Shown: piece after piece, positions 6,846 through 12,908 of the stretch
How positions within the stretch are numbered: position 1 is the first letter of the stretch
How the letters are laid out: each line of letters opens with the position of its first letter
NCBI GenBank assembly: GCA_002402945.1
Contig: DHGV01000090.1
Span: forward strand, 1-13,618
From: Pelotomaculum sp. UBA4789
GTDB lineage: Bacteria > Bacillota > Desulfotomaculia > Desulfotomaculales > Pelotomaculaceae
Length of the DNA: 13,618 nucleotides
Reading direction: 5' to 3'
Made by a program: the position numbers and the translations under genes
The notes under the pieces: model-generated
Seen by the model: the letters and a program-made list of their open reading frames with translations, nothing else
What the model was told of the DNA's origin: nothing
Database searches by the model: none

Positions 6846-7730
6846 TTGATTCAAACAACATCACCATCTGCAATACGCAGCATAATGCAGAGATATGGCA
6901 TCTCCTGCCGCAAGAGTATGGGGCAAAATTTCCTGACTGACAAAAATATCATCGAAAAAATAATAGCTGCGGCAGAGCTGAAAGATACGGATTTGGTGGT
7001 GGAAATCGGACCGGGTTTGGGTGCTTTAACTGTACAGATAGCCCTTGCCGCCGAAAAAGTAATAGCTGTTGAGATAGACCGTGGGCTGATTGCAGCCTTA
7101 GCGGAGGCGCTTGAGGGAGTACAGAACGCAGAAATAGTACAAGGTGACGCGCTTAAAACAGATTTTGACCTGCTGGTCGGGGAGCGGACCGGTGGAATGT
7201 ACGGGGAAAACGCTAAGAAATACAAATTAATGGCCAACCTGCCATACTATATCACCAGCCCAATTATAATGCACCTGCTGATGGGGCGTTTTAACATATC
7301 CGTGATGGTGATCATGATCCAGGCAGAGGTGGCTGAACGCCTGGCCGCTTTACCAGGGCGTAAGGCATACGGAGCCCTGAGCCTGGCTGTACAGTATTTT
7401 ACCGAACCGGAAATATTATTCCGGGTGCCCAGGACGGTTTTCTACCCCAAACCCGGGGTCGATTCGGCGGTGGTCCGGCTGTCGGTAAGAGCTGAACCGG
7501 CTGTGTTTGTAAGTGATGAAACTGCGTTTTTTAAAATTATCAGGGCCGCTTTCGGCAAGAGGCGAAAGACCATTTTAAACGCCCTCACCGGATCCAGCCT
7601 TGACCTTGACAGGGAGACTTGCCTGGATGCCCTCAGGAATTCCGGCATCGATCCCGGCCGGCGTGGTGAAACATTAAGCTTGGCGGAGTTTGCCGCTCTG
7701 ACAGAGAGCATTCTGAAGGCAAATGCCTGA
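6846..7730 (+). CDS. ksgA: 16S rRNA (adenine1518-N6/adenine1519-N6)-dimethyltransferase
   Basis: Dimethylates two adjacent adenosines in the 3'-terminal helix of 16S rRNA late in 30S subunit assembly, using S-adenosylmethionine. The 294-residue product has the family's N-terminal GQNFL (residues 26-30), the SAM-binding motif EIGPGLG (53-59), an acidic end of strand 2 (EID, 76-78) and the catalytic NLPYY (131-135). Length is close to B. subtilis KsgA. The start is a TTG, chosen from the AGGAGGA six bases upstream. It follows a terminator, so it probably has its own promoter, which I could not place in the roughly 90-base gap. A short out-of-frame reading frame (6791-6940) overlaps the 5' end and looks incidental. 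Confidence 0.96.
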   Translation: MIQTTSPSAIRSIMQRYGISCRKSMGQNFLTDKNIIEKIIAAAELKDTDLVVEIGPGLGALTVQIALAAEKVIAVEIDRGLIAALAEALEGVQNAEIVQGDALKTDFDLLVGERTGGMYGENAKKYKLMANLPYYITSPIIMHLLMGRFNISVMVIMIQAEVAERLAALPGRKAYGALSLAVQYFTEPEILFRVPRTVFYPKPGVDSAVVRLSVRAEPAVFVSDETAFFKIIRAAFGKRRKTILNALTGSSLDLDRETCLDALRNSGIDPGRRGETLSLAEFAALTESILKANA

Positions 7731-7793
7731 GAATTATTGCCTCATCCGGGGAGTTTAATAACCGCCTTTGTAAAGCGAAAGGAAGCGGGGAAA

Positions 7794-8273
7794 ATGTATT
7801 TTGTAAGCCCCACAAAGGGAAAGATGCACTTTTCAGAAATGATGTCAGATATTATTAAATATATCCAGGATCTCCCCACCTCAGCTTACAAGATTATTAT
7901 CGGTTCCGATTCCATGGTTAAAAACGAAACCTGTTTTGTCACAGCGGTGATTGTCCACCGTCTGGGTAAAGGGGCGCGCTATTTCTACCATAAAAAGACA
8001 CAGCGCAAGATTAAAAGCCTGCGGCAAAAAATTTTTTACGAGACAGCGCTGAGCCTGGAAGTAGGCGGTTTGGTACATAAGTATTTCGCAGATTTCGGAT
8101 TTAATGATCCGGATGATTTAAGCGTGGAAATTCATATTGATGTCAGTGTACATGGCGAAACCAAAGATCTGATCCGTGAAGTAGTCGGGATGGTCACCGG
8201 CAGCGGCTTCAGGGCCAAAATAAAGCCGGAGGCTTACGGCGCTTCCACTGTTGCGGACAAACATACCAAGTAA
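7794..8273 (+). CDS. DUF458 / YkuK family RNase H-like protein
   Basis: A 159-residue cytoplasmic protein of the DUF458 family (B. subtilis YkuK), predicted in family annotation to have an RNase H-like fold; its biochemical role is not established. Acidic residues that could form the nuclease site are visible: D39 in IIGSDS, E83 in FYETA, D116 in HIDVS, and the C-terminal ADKHTK with D155. The protein ends with the family's characteristic (A)(D/N)(K/R)(H/Y)TK, so the C-terminus is complete. The ATG at 7794 follows an AAAGGAAG purine stretch; the longer reading frame from TTG 7737 has no good ribosome binding site and adds a non-conserved extension. It is 63 bases downstream of ksgA and likely shares its transcript. 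In Bacillus the genes between ksgA and ispE are yabG, veg and sspF, and ykuK is elsewhere. Confidence 0.82.
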   Translation: MYFVSPTKGKMHFSEMMSDIIKYIQDLPTSAYKIIIGSDSMVKNETCFVTAVIVHRLGKGARYFYHKKTQRKIKSLRQKIFYETALSLEVGGLVHKYFADFGFNDPDDLSVEIHIDVSVHGETKDLIREVVGMVTGSGFRAKIKPEAYGASTVADKHTK

Positions 8274-8275
8274 AG

Positions 8276-8380
8276 GTTAAGCTCTTTAAGCCGATTTATT
8301 ATGGAGTGGATTACAGCTTCACCGGGGAGAACCTGGCCGCTATGGATCGGGTAATAAAGACTGCAAGATGCTCATTATGA
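8276..8380 (+). pseudogene. Orphan C-terminal coding remnant
   Basis: Directly after the DUF458 stop, a frame shifted relative to that gene reads 34 codons to a TGA at 8378-8380, with protein-like composition (KLFKPIYYGVDYSFTGENLA and onward) and GC-rich third positions in several codons. It has no upstream start: the frame continues backward into antisense-like sequence within the DUF458 gene, and the in-frame GTG (V11) has no properly spaced ribosome binding site. A terminator follows at once, as at a true gene end. The simplest reading is the 3' tail of a gene whose body was deleted when the DUF458 gene came to lie upstream, or an assembly error. I do not recognise the parent family. Confidence 0.45.
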
Positions 8381-8386
8381 GCTCAA

Positions 8387-8411
8387 AGGAGGGGCAAAAC
8401 CCTCTTTTTTT
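8387..8411 (+). terminator. Rho-independent terminator upstream of ispE
   Basis: GGAGGG (8388-8393) pairs with CCCTCT (8400-8405, one G-U pair) around a GCAAAA loop and continues into a run of T to 8411. It separates the ksgA-DUF458 unit from ispE. Confidence 0.85.
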
Positions 8412-8497
8412 GTTTATAGTCAATGTTTATTACCTCAGCAACATTATAAAAGAGGATTTTTTGTCCGGACAGCAAACTAATTATTGGAAGAGATGGG

Positions 8498-9361
8498 GTG
8501 CCGCTCATGGTGGTTACTGCTGTTGCCAGGGCGAAAATCAATCTGACCCTGGATGTCCTTGGTCAGCGGCCGGATGGGTACCACGAAGTAGAAATGGTGA
8601 TGCAGTCCATTGAACTGCACGATGACCTTGAGTTCTGCCCGGCGAACAGGGATATCTCTCTCACTGTTGAAGGCAGTGACCTATCACCGGGACCGGATAA
8701 CCTTGTCTGCCGGGCCGCTGAACTCATCCGCCGGCACGGAAAGATTAAGACAGGGGTGCAAATTCGGCTGGTAAAAGCGATCCCGGTTGCTGCCGGCCTG
8801 GGCGGAGGTTCGGCTGACGCCGCAACTGCGCTGAGAGCCTTAAATGTATTATGGGAGACCGGATTTTCTCTTTCAGAGCTGATGTCACTTGGTGAACAGC
8901 TGGGATCCGATGTGCCTTTTTGCCTGATGGGCGGTACGGCCCTGGCCCGGGGCAAAGGGGAACAGCTGTCGCAGCTGCCAGCCTGTCCCCGCCTCGGCCT
9001 GGTCCTGGTAAAACCGCATTTCAGCGTTTCCACAGCGTCAGTTTACCGGGCCTATGCACCGGGGCCCGCAGTAAGAAGGCCGGACAACCGGGCTATGATA
9101 GACGCCATCAGGAACAGCGATATCAGAGGGATAGCGGCAAACCTGGCAAATGCCCTTGAATCGGTTACGATCAGACTGCACCCGGAAATCGAAGAAATTA
9201 AAACCAAGCTGCTTAGCGCAGGCGCGTTGGGGGTGCTTATGTCCGGCAGCGGCCCTACTGTGTTCGGGCTGGCTGAAGATATGGAATCAGCCAGGGCGAT
9301 GGCCGGCCGTTATAATAGGAACAATGAACTGGTGTTGGCAACCACAACAAATGACCACTAA
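8498..9361 (+). CDS. ispE: 4-diphosphocytidyl-2-C-methyl-D-erythritol kinase
   Basis: ATP-dependent kinase of the non-mevalonate (MEP) isoprenoid pathway, a GHMP-superfamily enzyme of the cytosol. The product supplies undecaprenyl and quinone precursors. Motifs are complete: ARAKINLTLDV (residues 10-20, catalytic Lys at 13), the ATP-binding PVAAGLGGGSADA (96-108), GSDVPF with catalytic Asp138, and the C-terminal SGSGPT (249-254). Length (287) is normal. The GTG at 8498 lies five bases after GGAAGAG and is chosen for that reason; an ATG at 8507 is the alternative and would remove three residues outside the conserved core. As in Bacillus, ispE lies between ksgA and spoVG. It follows a terminator and so needs its own promoter, not clearly visible in 8412-8485. 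Confidence 0.96.
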   Translation: MPLMVVTAVARAKINLTLDVLGQRPDGYHEVEMVMQSIELHDDLEFCPANRDISLTVEGSDLSPGPDNLVCRAAELIRRHGKIKTGVQIRLVKAIPVAAGLGGGSADAATALRALNVLWETGFSLSELMSLGEQLGSDVPFCLMGGTALARGKGEQLSQLPACPRLGLVLVKPHFSVSTASVYRAYAPGPAVRRPDNRAMIDAIRNSDIRGIAANLANALESVTIRLHPEIEEIKTKLLSAGALGVLMSGSGPTVFGLAEDMESARAMAGRYNRNNELVLATTTNDH

Positions 9362-9443
9362 AGGGTTGACTCTTGCAGGAATCATCCCGGGGAGTTAAAA
9401 TAAATCATAGTTTTTGTTTATCATAAAGGTGGGGGGGACAAAT

Positions 9444-10118
9444 ATGGACCAACCAAGGCTGGTTCCGATCAAGCTGGATAATTACAAACCTCTAAGGGAA
9501 ATGGTTTTCGAGTCCCTCCGGGAGGCGATTATCCTGGGCAGGCTTAAACCAGGAGAACGCTTAATGGAAATTCAACTGGCTGAAGAAATGGGTGTAAGCC
9601 GCACCCCGGTGCGGGAGGCGATCCGCAAGCTTGAACTGGAAGGGTTTGTGGTGATGGTTCCCCGCAAGGGAGCATATGTGGCCGGTGTTTCAGTTAAAGA
9701 CATCGCGGATGTTTTTGAAGTCAGGTCAGCCTTGGAGGGACTGGCCGCGGGACTGGCTGCCGAAAGAATTACCGAGGAAGAAATGGAAGAGCTGGAGATG
9801 GCCATCCTGCAAATAAGCGGTGAGGAAGATATCTTGACAGTCTTCAAGGGAGACGCTGCTTTTCATGAGATCATTTACAAGGCCTCCCGTAACCAGCGCC
9901 TGACTCAGATTATTACCCATCTGCAGGAACAAATCAACCGCTTCAGGCTGACGTCCTTATCTGTGCCGGGGCGGCTTAAAATAGCGGTGGACGAGCACAA
10001 GAAGATAGTTGAAGCCATATCTGACCGCAATGCGGAGTTAGCCGATGATCTTGCCAGCGAACATATGGAGAACGCTGAACAAAACCTGTTAAATGCCATA
10101 AGAGAGGAAGAAGCTTAA
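9444..10118 (+). CDS. GntR family transcriptional regulator, FCD (FadR-C) subclass
   Basis: A 224-residue DNA-binding repressor or activator. The N-terminal winged helix-turn-helix spans about residues 18-80, with the recognition-helix signature VSRTPVREAIRKLELEGFV (51-69). An FCD effector domain (about 85-215) follows. The metal/ligand-binding residues of the FCD family appear intact: D137 and H141 (GDAAFH), H185 (DEHKK) and H207 (SEHME), suggesting a carboxylate-type ligand bound through a metal. The ATG at 9444 is placed by AAAGGTGGGGGG just upstream; the longer frame from TTG 9414 has none. The stop overlaps the start of the nucleotidyltransferase gene by one base (TAATG), so the two are translationally coupled. 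In Bacillus this slot is held by purR, which is not a GntR protein. Target genes are unknown; self-regulation is plausible. Confidence 0.9.
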   Translation: MDQPRLVPIKLDNYKPLREMVFESLREAIILGRLKPGERLMEIQLAEEMGVSRTPVREAIRKLELEGFVVMVPRKGAYVAGVSVKDIADVFEVRSALEGLAAGLAAERITEEEMEELEMAILQISGEEDILTVFKGDAAFHEIIYKASRNQRLTQIITHLQEQINRFRLTSLSVPGRLKIAVDEHKKIVEAISDRNAELADDLASEHMENAEQNLLNAIREEEA

Positions 10119-10870
10119 TGGTAGATGCCGTTGTCCTGGCCGGCAGCACCAACAACGGCCCTTTAAAAGAATGCAGCCTGGCCCTTCACGAGGCGTTAAT
10201 CCCGATCGGTAAAAAAACGATGGTTGAACATGTGGTGGATGCGCTGTTGAAAGCGCAGGGTATTAATAGGATTCTGGTCGTGGGGCCCGCTGCCGAGCTT
10301 TCCCAGCTTGATTTTGACAGCAGGACTTCCGTAGTGGAGTCCTGCGGCAGCTTGCTGGGAAATATCCAGGCTGGACTTAACCTTCTGCCAGGTGAGAAAA
10401 GAGTGCTGCTGGTCACATCGGATATCCCGCTGCTTACACCTCAGGCGGTTGATGATTTTCTCGAACTGTGCGGGGATATGTCGGGCGATCTTTACTATCC
10501 CATTATCGGGAAAAATGTTGTTGAGAGCAAATTCCCGGACACGAGACGGACCTATGTAAGAGCCAGGGAAGGAGTGTTTACCGGCGGCAACCTTTTTTTG
10601 TTCAATCCAGCCGTCTTTAATAAATGTGTTGAAAACGGACAAAAAATTATTAACCTGCGCAAAAGCCCCATCGGCCTTTGCCGTTTGCTGGGCCTGAAAT
10701 TCGTCATAAAATTCCTGCTGCGCAGCCTTACTCTGAAAGAGGCCGAAGAAAAGGTCTCCCGGCTGCTGGGTGGAATTAAGGGGGTTGTGGTTATTTCGCA
10801 GCACCCTGAAGTAGGAGTGGACGTGGATAAACCTGGTGATTATGAACTGGCGCTGAAGACAATTGGCTAA
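10118..10870 (+). CDS. MobA-like nucleotidyltransferase family protein
   Basis: A 250-residue Rossmann-type NTP transferase domain protein. Visible elements are the N-terminal strand and loop VVLAGS (residues 5-10), the PIGKKTMVEHVV segment (29-40) that carries the conserved lysine of the fold, a metal/nucleotide site SDIPLLTP (101-108), a GGNLFLFNP strand (156-164), and a C-terminal VDVDKPGDYE (234-243) typical of sugar- or cofactor-nucleotidyltransferases. The usual G-x-G-x-R-M phosphate loop is replaced by AGSTNNGPLKEC, so binding of the triphosphate may differ. The acceptor substrate cannot be told; a MobA (molybdopterin), phospholactate or sugar-phosphate acceptor are all possible in principle. 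It starts within the stop codon of the GntR gene and ends before a hairpin, so the pair forms a unit. Confidence 0.8.
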   Translation: MVDAVVLAGSTNNGPLKECSLALHEALIPIGKKTMVEHVVDALLKAQGINRILVVGPAAELSQLDFDSRTSVVESCGSLLGNIQAGLNLLPGEKRVLLVTSDIPLLTPQAVDDFLELCGDMSGDLYYPIIGKNVVESKFPDTRRTYVRAREGVFTGGNLFLFNPAVFNKCVENGQKIINLRKSPIGLCRLLGLKFVIKFLLRSLTLKEAEEKVSRLLGGIKGVVVISQHPEVGVDVDKPGDYELALKTIG

Positions 10871-10905
10871 AATATAATTAACTAAATTTATATGCTTAAT
10901 AAACT

Positions 10906-10941
10906 AAACCGGTATGTCTTTAAACCGGTTTTAATATTTTT
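10906..10941 (+). terminator. Hairpin terminator after the nucleotidyltransferase gene
   Basis: AAACCGGT (10906-10913) pairs perfectly with ACCGGTTT (10924-10931) around a 10-base loop, then TTAATATTTTT. The U-tract is interrupted, so termination may be partial. Confidence 0.6.
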
Positions 10942-10969
10942 GTAACTAATGCCGAATAGATTTTATAAT
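10940..10969 (+). promoter_or_regulatory. Putative sigma-A promoter upstream of spoVG
   Basis: TTGTAA (10940-10945, 4 of 6) and a perfect TATAAT (10964-10969) are separated by 18 bases. It lies just after the terminator, about 105 bases before the spoVG start. Confidence 0.4.
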
Positions 10970-11004
10970 AAAAGAAATATTTTCTCGTGTTTTGGAAATT
11001 AAGA

Positions 11005-11029
11005 AGGAATATGGCAACTACTGCAGAAA
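11005..11029 (+). promoter_or_regulatory. Putative sigma-H promoter of spoVG
   Basis: AGGAATA (11005-11011), 14 bases, then GAAA (11026-11029) fit the sigma-H pattern AGGAWWT ... GAAT with one change in the -10. The spacing equals that of the B. subtilis spoVG sigma-H promoter as I recall it. The start site would fall near 11035, giving a leader of about 40 bases. Confidence 0.4.
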
Positions 11030-11060
11030 GTAACAAAAAATAGGATGCTGACAGCGTGGA

Positions 11061-11070
11061 AGGTGGTGAG
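11061..11070 (+). promoter_or_regulatory. Ribosome binding site pointing to an AUA start of spoVG
   Basis: AGGTGGTGAG matches the 16S anti-Shine-Dalgarno through GGTGA (11065-11069), six bases before ATA at 11076. No ATG, GTG or TTG lies in frame between it and the conserved N-terminal codons. Confidence 0.6.
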
Positions 11071-11075
11071 TTTTC

Positions 11076-11345
11076 ATACAAGTTACTGACGTAAGGGTGC
11101 GGAAGGTTTTAAATGACGGAAAGATGAAAGCTATTGTTTCGGTAACTTTTGATGATTCCTTTGTTATTCATGATGTCAAAGTTGTTGAGGGTCAGAATGG
11201 TTTGTTTGTAGCCATGCCAAGCAGGAAGACTCCGGATGGGGAGTTCCGCGACATCGCACACCCGATTACCTCTTCAGCCCGCGAAGTTGTCCAAAGCGCT
11301 GTACTGGAAGCATATAGAGAAGCCAATAATTTTAAAGAGTTTTAA
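11076..11345 (+). CDS. spoVG: Septation protein SpoVG, AUA start
   Basis: Small nucleic-acid-binding regulator that, in Bacillus and Staphylococcus, affects asymmetric septation, capsule and virulence gene expression. From 11076 the frame reads (M/I)QVTDVRVRKV, which fits the conserved SpoVG N-terminus (MEVTDVRLRRV in B. subtilis). The core NGLFVAMPSRKTPDGEFRDI and the following AHPI are intact. The product would be 89 residues, a little shorter than the 97 of B. subtilis. The first ordinary start, GTG at 11097, would remove the first beta-strand and has no ribosome binding site, while ATA at 11076 has a well-spaced one. The frame is closed just upstream by TGA (11067-11069). Position before glmU and prs is as in Bacillus. 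A terminator follows directly. Confidence 0.92.
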   Translation: MQVTDVRVRKVLNDGKMKAIVSVTFDDSFVIHDVKVVEGQNGLFVAMPSRKTPDGEFRDIAHPITSSAREVVQSAVLEAYREANNFKEF

Positions 11346-11368
11346 AAGAGGGCGCGAGCTCTCTTTTT
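11345..11368 (+). terminator. Rho-independent terminator after spoVG
   Basis: A 9-bp stem (11345-11353 with 11358-11366, one G-U pair) closes a GCGA tetraloop (GNRA type) and ends in T residues to 11368. It starts at the last base of the spoVG stop codon. Confidence 0.85.
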
Positions 11369-11478
11369 GTTTCAGAAATTAAAGGAAATGAAAATTATTT
11401 GTTGAATAAATTTATCATATTGGCAGACTAGATCCAATTCTGAATAAAATTATTATATGAGCAAGGGGGGGTCGCCGG

Positions 11479-12852
11479 ATGAATCTGGCGACAGTTATTC
11501 TTGCGGCCGGTAAAGGCACAAGAATGAAATCGAAAACACCAAAGGTCCTGCATAATATCTGCGGCAGCACGATGCTGTCTTATGTCATAGATGCTGCTGA
11601 CGGCGCAGGTGTGAAAAAAATAATTGTTGTAGTTGGATACGGCGCTGATTGGGTGGCCCGGGAGGTTGAGGGCCGGGCGCAGGTCGCTCACCAGGCAGAA
11701 CAGTTGGGAACGGCACACGCGTTAATGCAGGCCGGTCCTTTTTTGAGTGATTTCAAGGGGCAGCTGATTGTGCTGTGCGGCGACACACCATTAATAGAAG
11801 CCAGTACCATATCAGGGCTTATAAACAGCCATCGGAACGCAGGATCGATGGCAACGGTCCTTACAGCGGAGATGGAGAATCCAGCCGGATACGGCAGGAT
11901 TGTCAGGGATAACCAGGGTAACGTTGTTAAGATCATAGAACAAAAAGACGCCACTCCCGAAGAAAAGCAGATCCGGGAGGTGAACACAGGCGTCTATTGT
12001 TTTGAAGCGGACGGTCTCTTCAAAGCTTTAAACCAGCTCACCCCCAATAATGCCCAGGGCGAGTATTACCTGACAGATATTATTGAGAGATATGTAGGCG
12101 AAGGCCGGCAGGTGGGCGCTGTAACCATAGAAAATCCCGTGGAGATAACCGGTATTAACGACCGCGTCCAGATGGCTGAAGTTGAACGTTATATGCGCGG
12201 GCGGATATTGAAAGATCTGATGCTGTCAGGTGTAACTGTGGTTGACCCGCCTTCTACTTTTATCGACCGCAGGGCGAAGGTGGGGCGCGATACAGTAATT
12301 CACCCCTTTACTATTATCGAAGGGGATACAGTAGTGGGAGAGGACTGTATTATTGGGCCCGGCTCACGTCTGATTAATGCGGTCGTTGGCGATGGCGTGT
12401 CCATTCAAAATTCTGTAGTCATTGAAACAAGCATGGAAGAGGGCTGTTCCATCGGGCCTTTTTCCCATTTGCGGCCAGGAAATGTTCTAGGGCGGGGAGT
12501 CCGGGTAGGCAATTTTTCCGAGGTTAAAAAATCAGTTATCGGGGACGGCAGCAAGGTGCCCCATTTAAGCTATGTGGGGGACGCTGCTATTGGTAAAAAC
12601 GTGAATATCGGGGCAGGGACGATTACCTGCAATTATGACGGCCGCTACAAGTGGCCCACCAGGATTGATGACGATGTGTTTATCGGGAGCAACACCAACC
12701 TGGTAGCTCCGCTGGAAATAGGAGCCGGAGCGGTTACCGGAGCCGGCTCTACAATAACCAGGGATGTTCCCGCGGGAGCGCTGGCTGTGGAAAGATCAAA
12801 ACAGAAGGTCATACCGGACTGGCGCCGCCGGTGTAAAAATAAAAAGGATTAA
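11479..12852 (+). CDS. glmU: Bifunctional GlmU: GlcN-1-P acetyltransferase and GlcNAc-1-P uridylyltransferase
   Basis: Makes UDP-N-acetylglucosamine, the first dedicated precursor of peptidoglycan and teichoic acid linkage units, in two steps. The N-terminal uridylyltransferase shows LAAGKGTRM (residues 8-16), QLGTAHA and CGDTPL. The C-terminal left-handed beta-helix has repeated hexapeptide turns and the acetyltransferase-site sequences FSHLRPG, EVKKS, PHLSYVGDA, NIGAGTITCNYDG and FIGSN. Length 457 is as in B. subtilis (456). The ATG follows AAGGGGGGG. The short C-terminal tail is rich in Arg and Lys. It lies 133 bases after spoVG and 56 bases before prs; the spoVG terminator implies a promoter between 11369 and 11460, but I see only weak candidates. 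Confidence 0.98.
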   Translation: MNLATVILAAGKGTRMKSKTPKVLHNICGSTMLSYVIDAADGAGVKKIIVVVGYGADWVAREVEGRAQVAHQAEQLGTAHALMQAGPFLSDFKGQLIVLCGDTPLIEASTISGLINSHRNAGSMATVLTAEMENPAGYGRIVRDNQGNVVKIIEQKDATPEEKQIREVNTGVYCFEADGLFKALNQLTPNNAQGEYYLTDIIERYVGEGRQVGAVTIENPVEITGINDRVQMAEVERYMRGRILKDLMLSGVTVVDPPSTFIDRRAKVGRDTVIHPFTIIEGDTVVGEDCIIGPGSRLINAVVGDGVSIQNSVVIETSMEEGCSIGPFSHLRPGNVLGRGVRVGNFSEVKKSVIGDGSKVPHLSYVGDAAIGKNVNIGAGTITCNYDGRYKWPTRIDDDVFIGSNTNLVAPLEIGAGAVTGAGSTITRDVPAGALAVERSKQKVIPDWRRRCKNKKD

Positions 12853-12908
12853 ATTAACCAATATTAAAAGTATAAACAATTCCGTTGAAAGTTTGGAGGT
12901 TAACACAG

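Noticed and set aside
6791..6940. Small open frame upstream of and overlapping ksgA, as a possible leader peptide
   Set aside because: Only a weak AAGGAAA site precedes it, it overlaps ksgA by 95 bases in another frame, and its latter part mirrors ksgA sequence composition. No regulatory codon run is seen.
8368..8613. 81-codon plus-strand frame overlapping the ispE start
   Set aside because: It runs through a terminator and then through ispE in another frame, with no ribosome binding site or recognisable content.
9373..9401. Promoter TTGCAG-17-TAAAAT before the GntR gene
   Set aside because: The -35 matches only 3 of 6 bases and the spacer is GC-rich; too weak to list as a feature, though a promoter here is plausible.
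10196..10804. 202-codon minus-strand frame inside the nucleotidyltransferase gene
   Set aside because: Antisense to a gene with clear nucleotidyltransferase motifs; no ribosome binding site or family resemblance.
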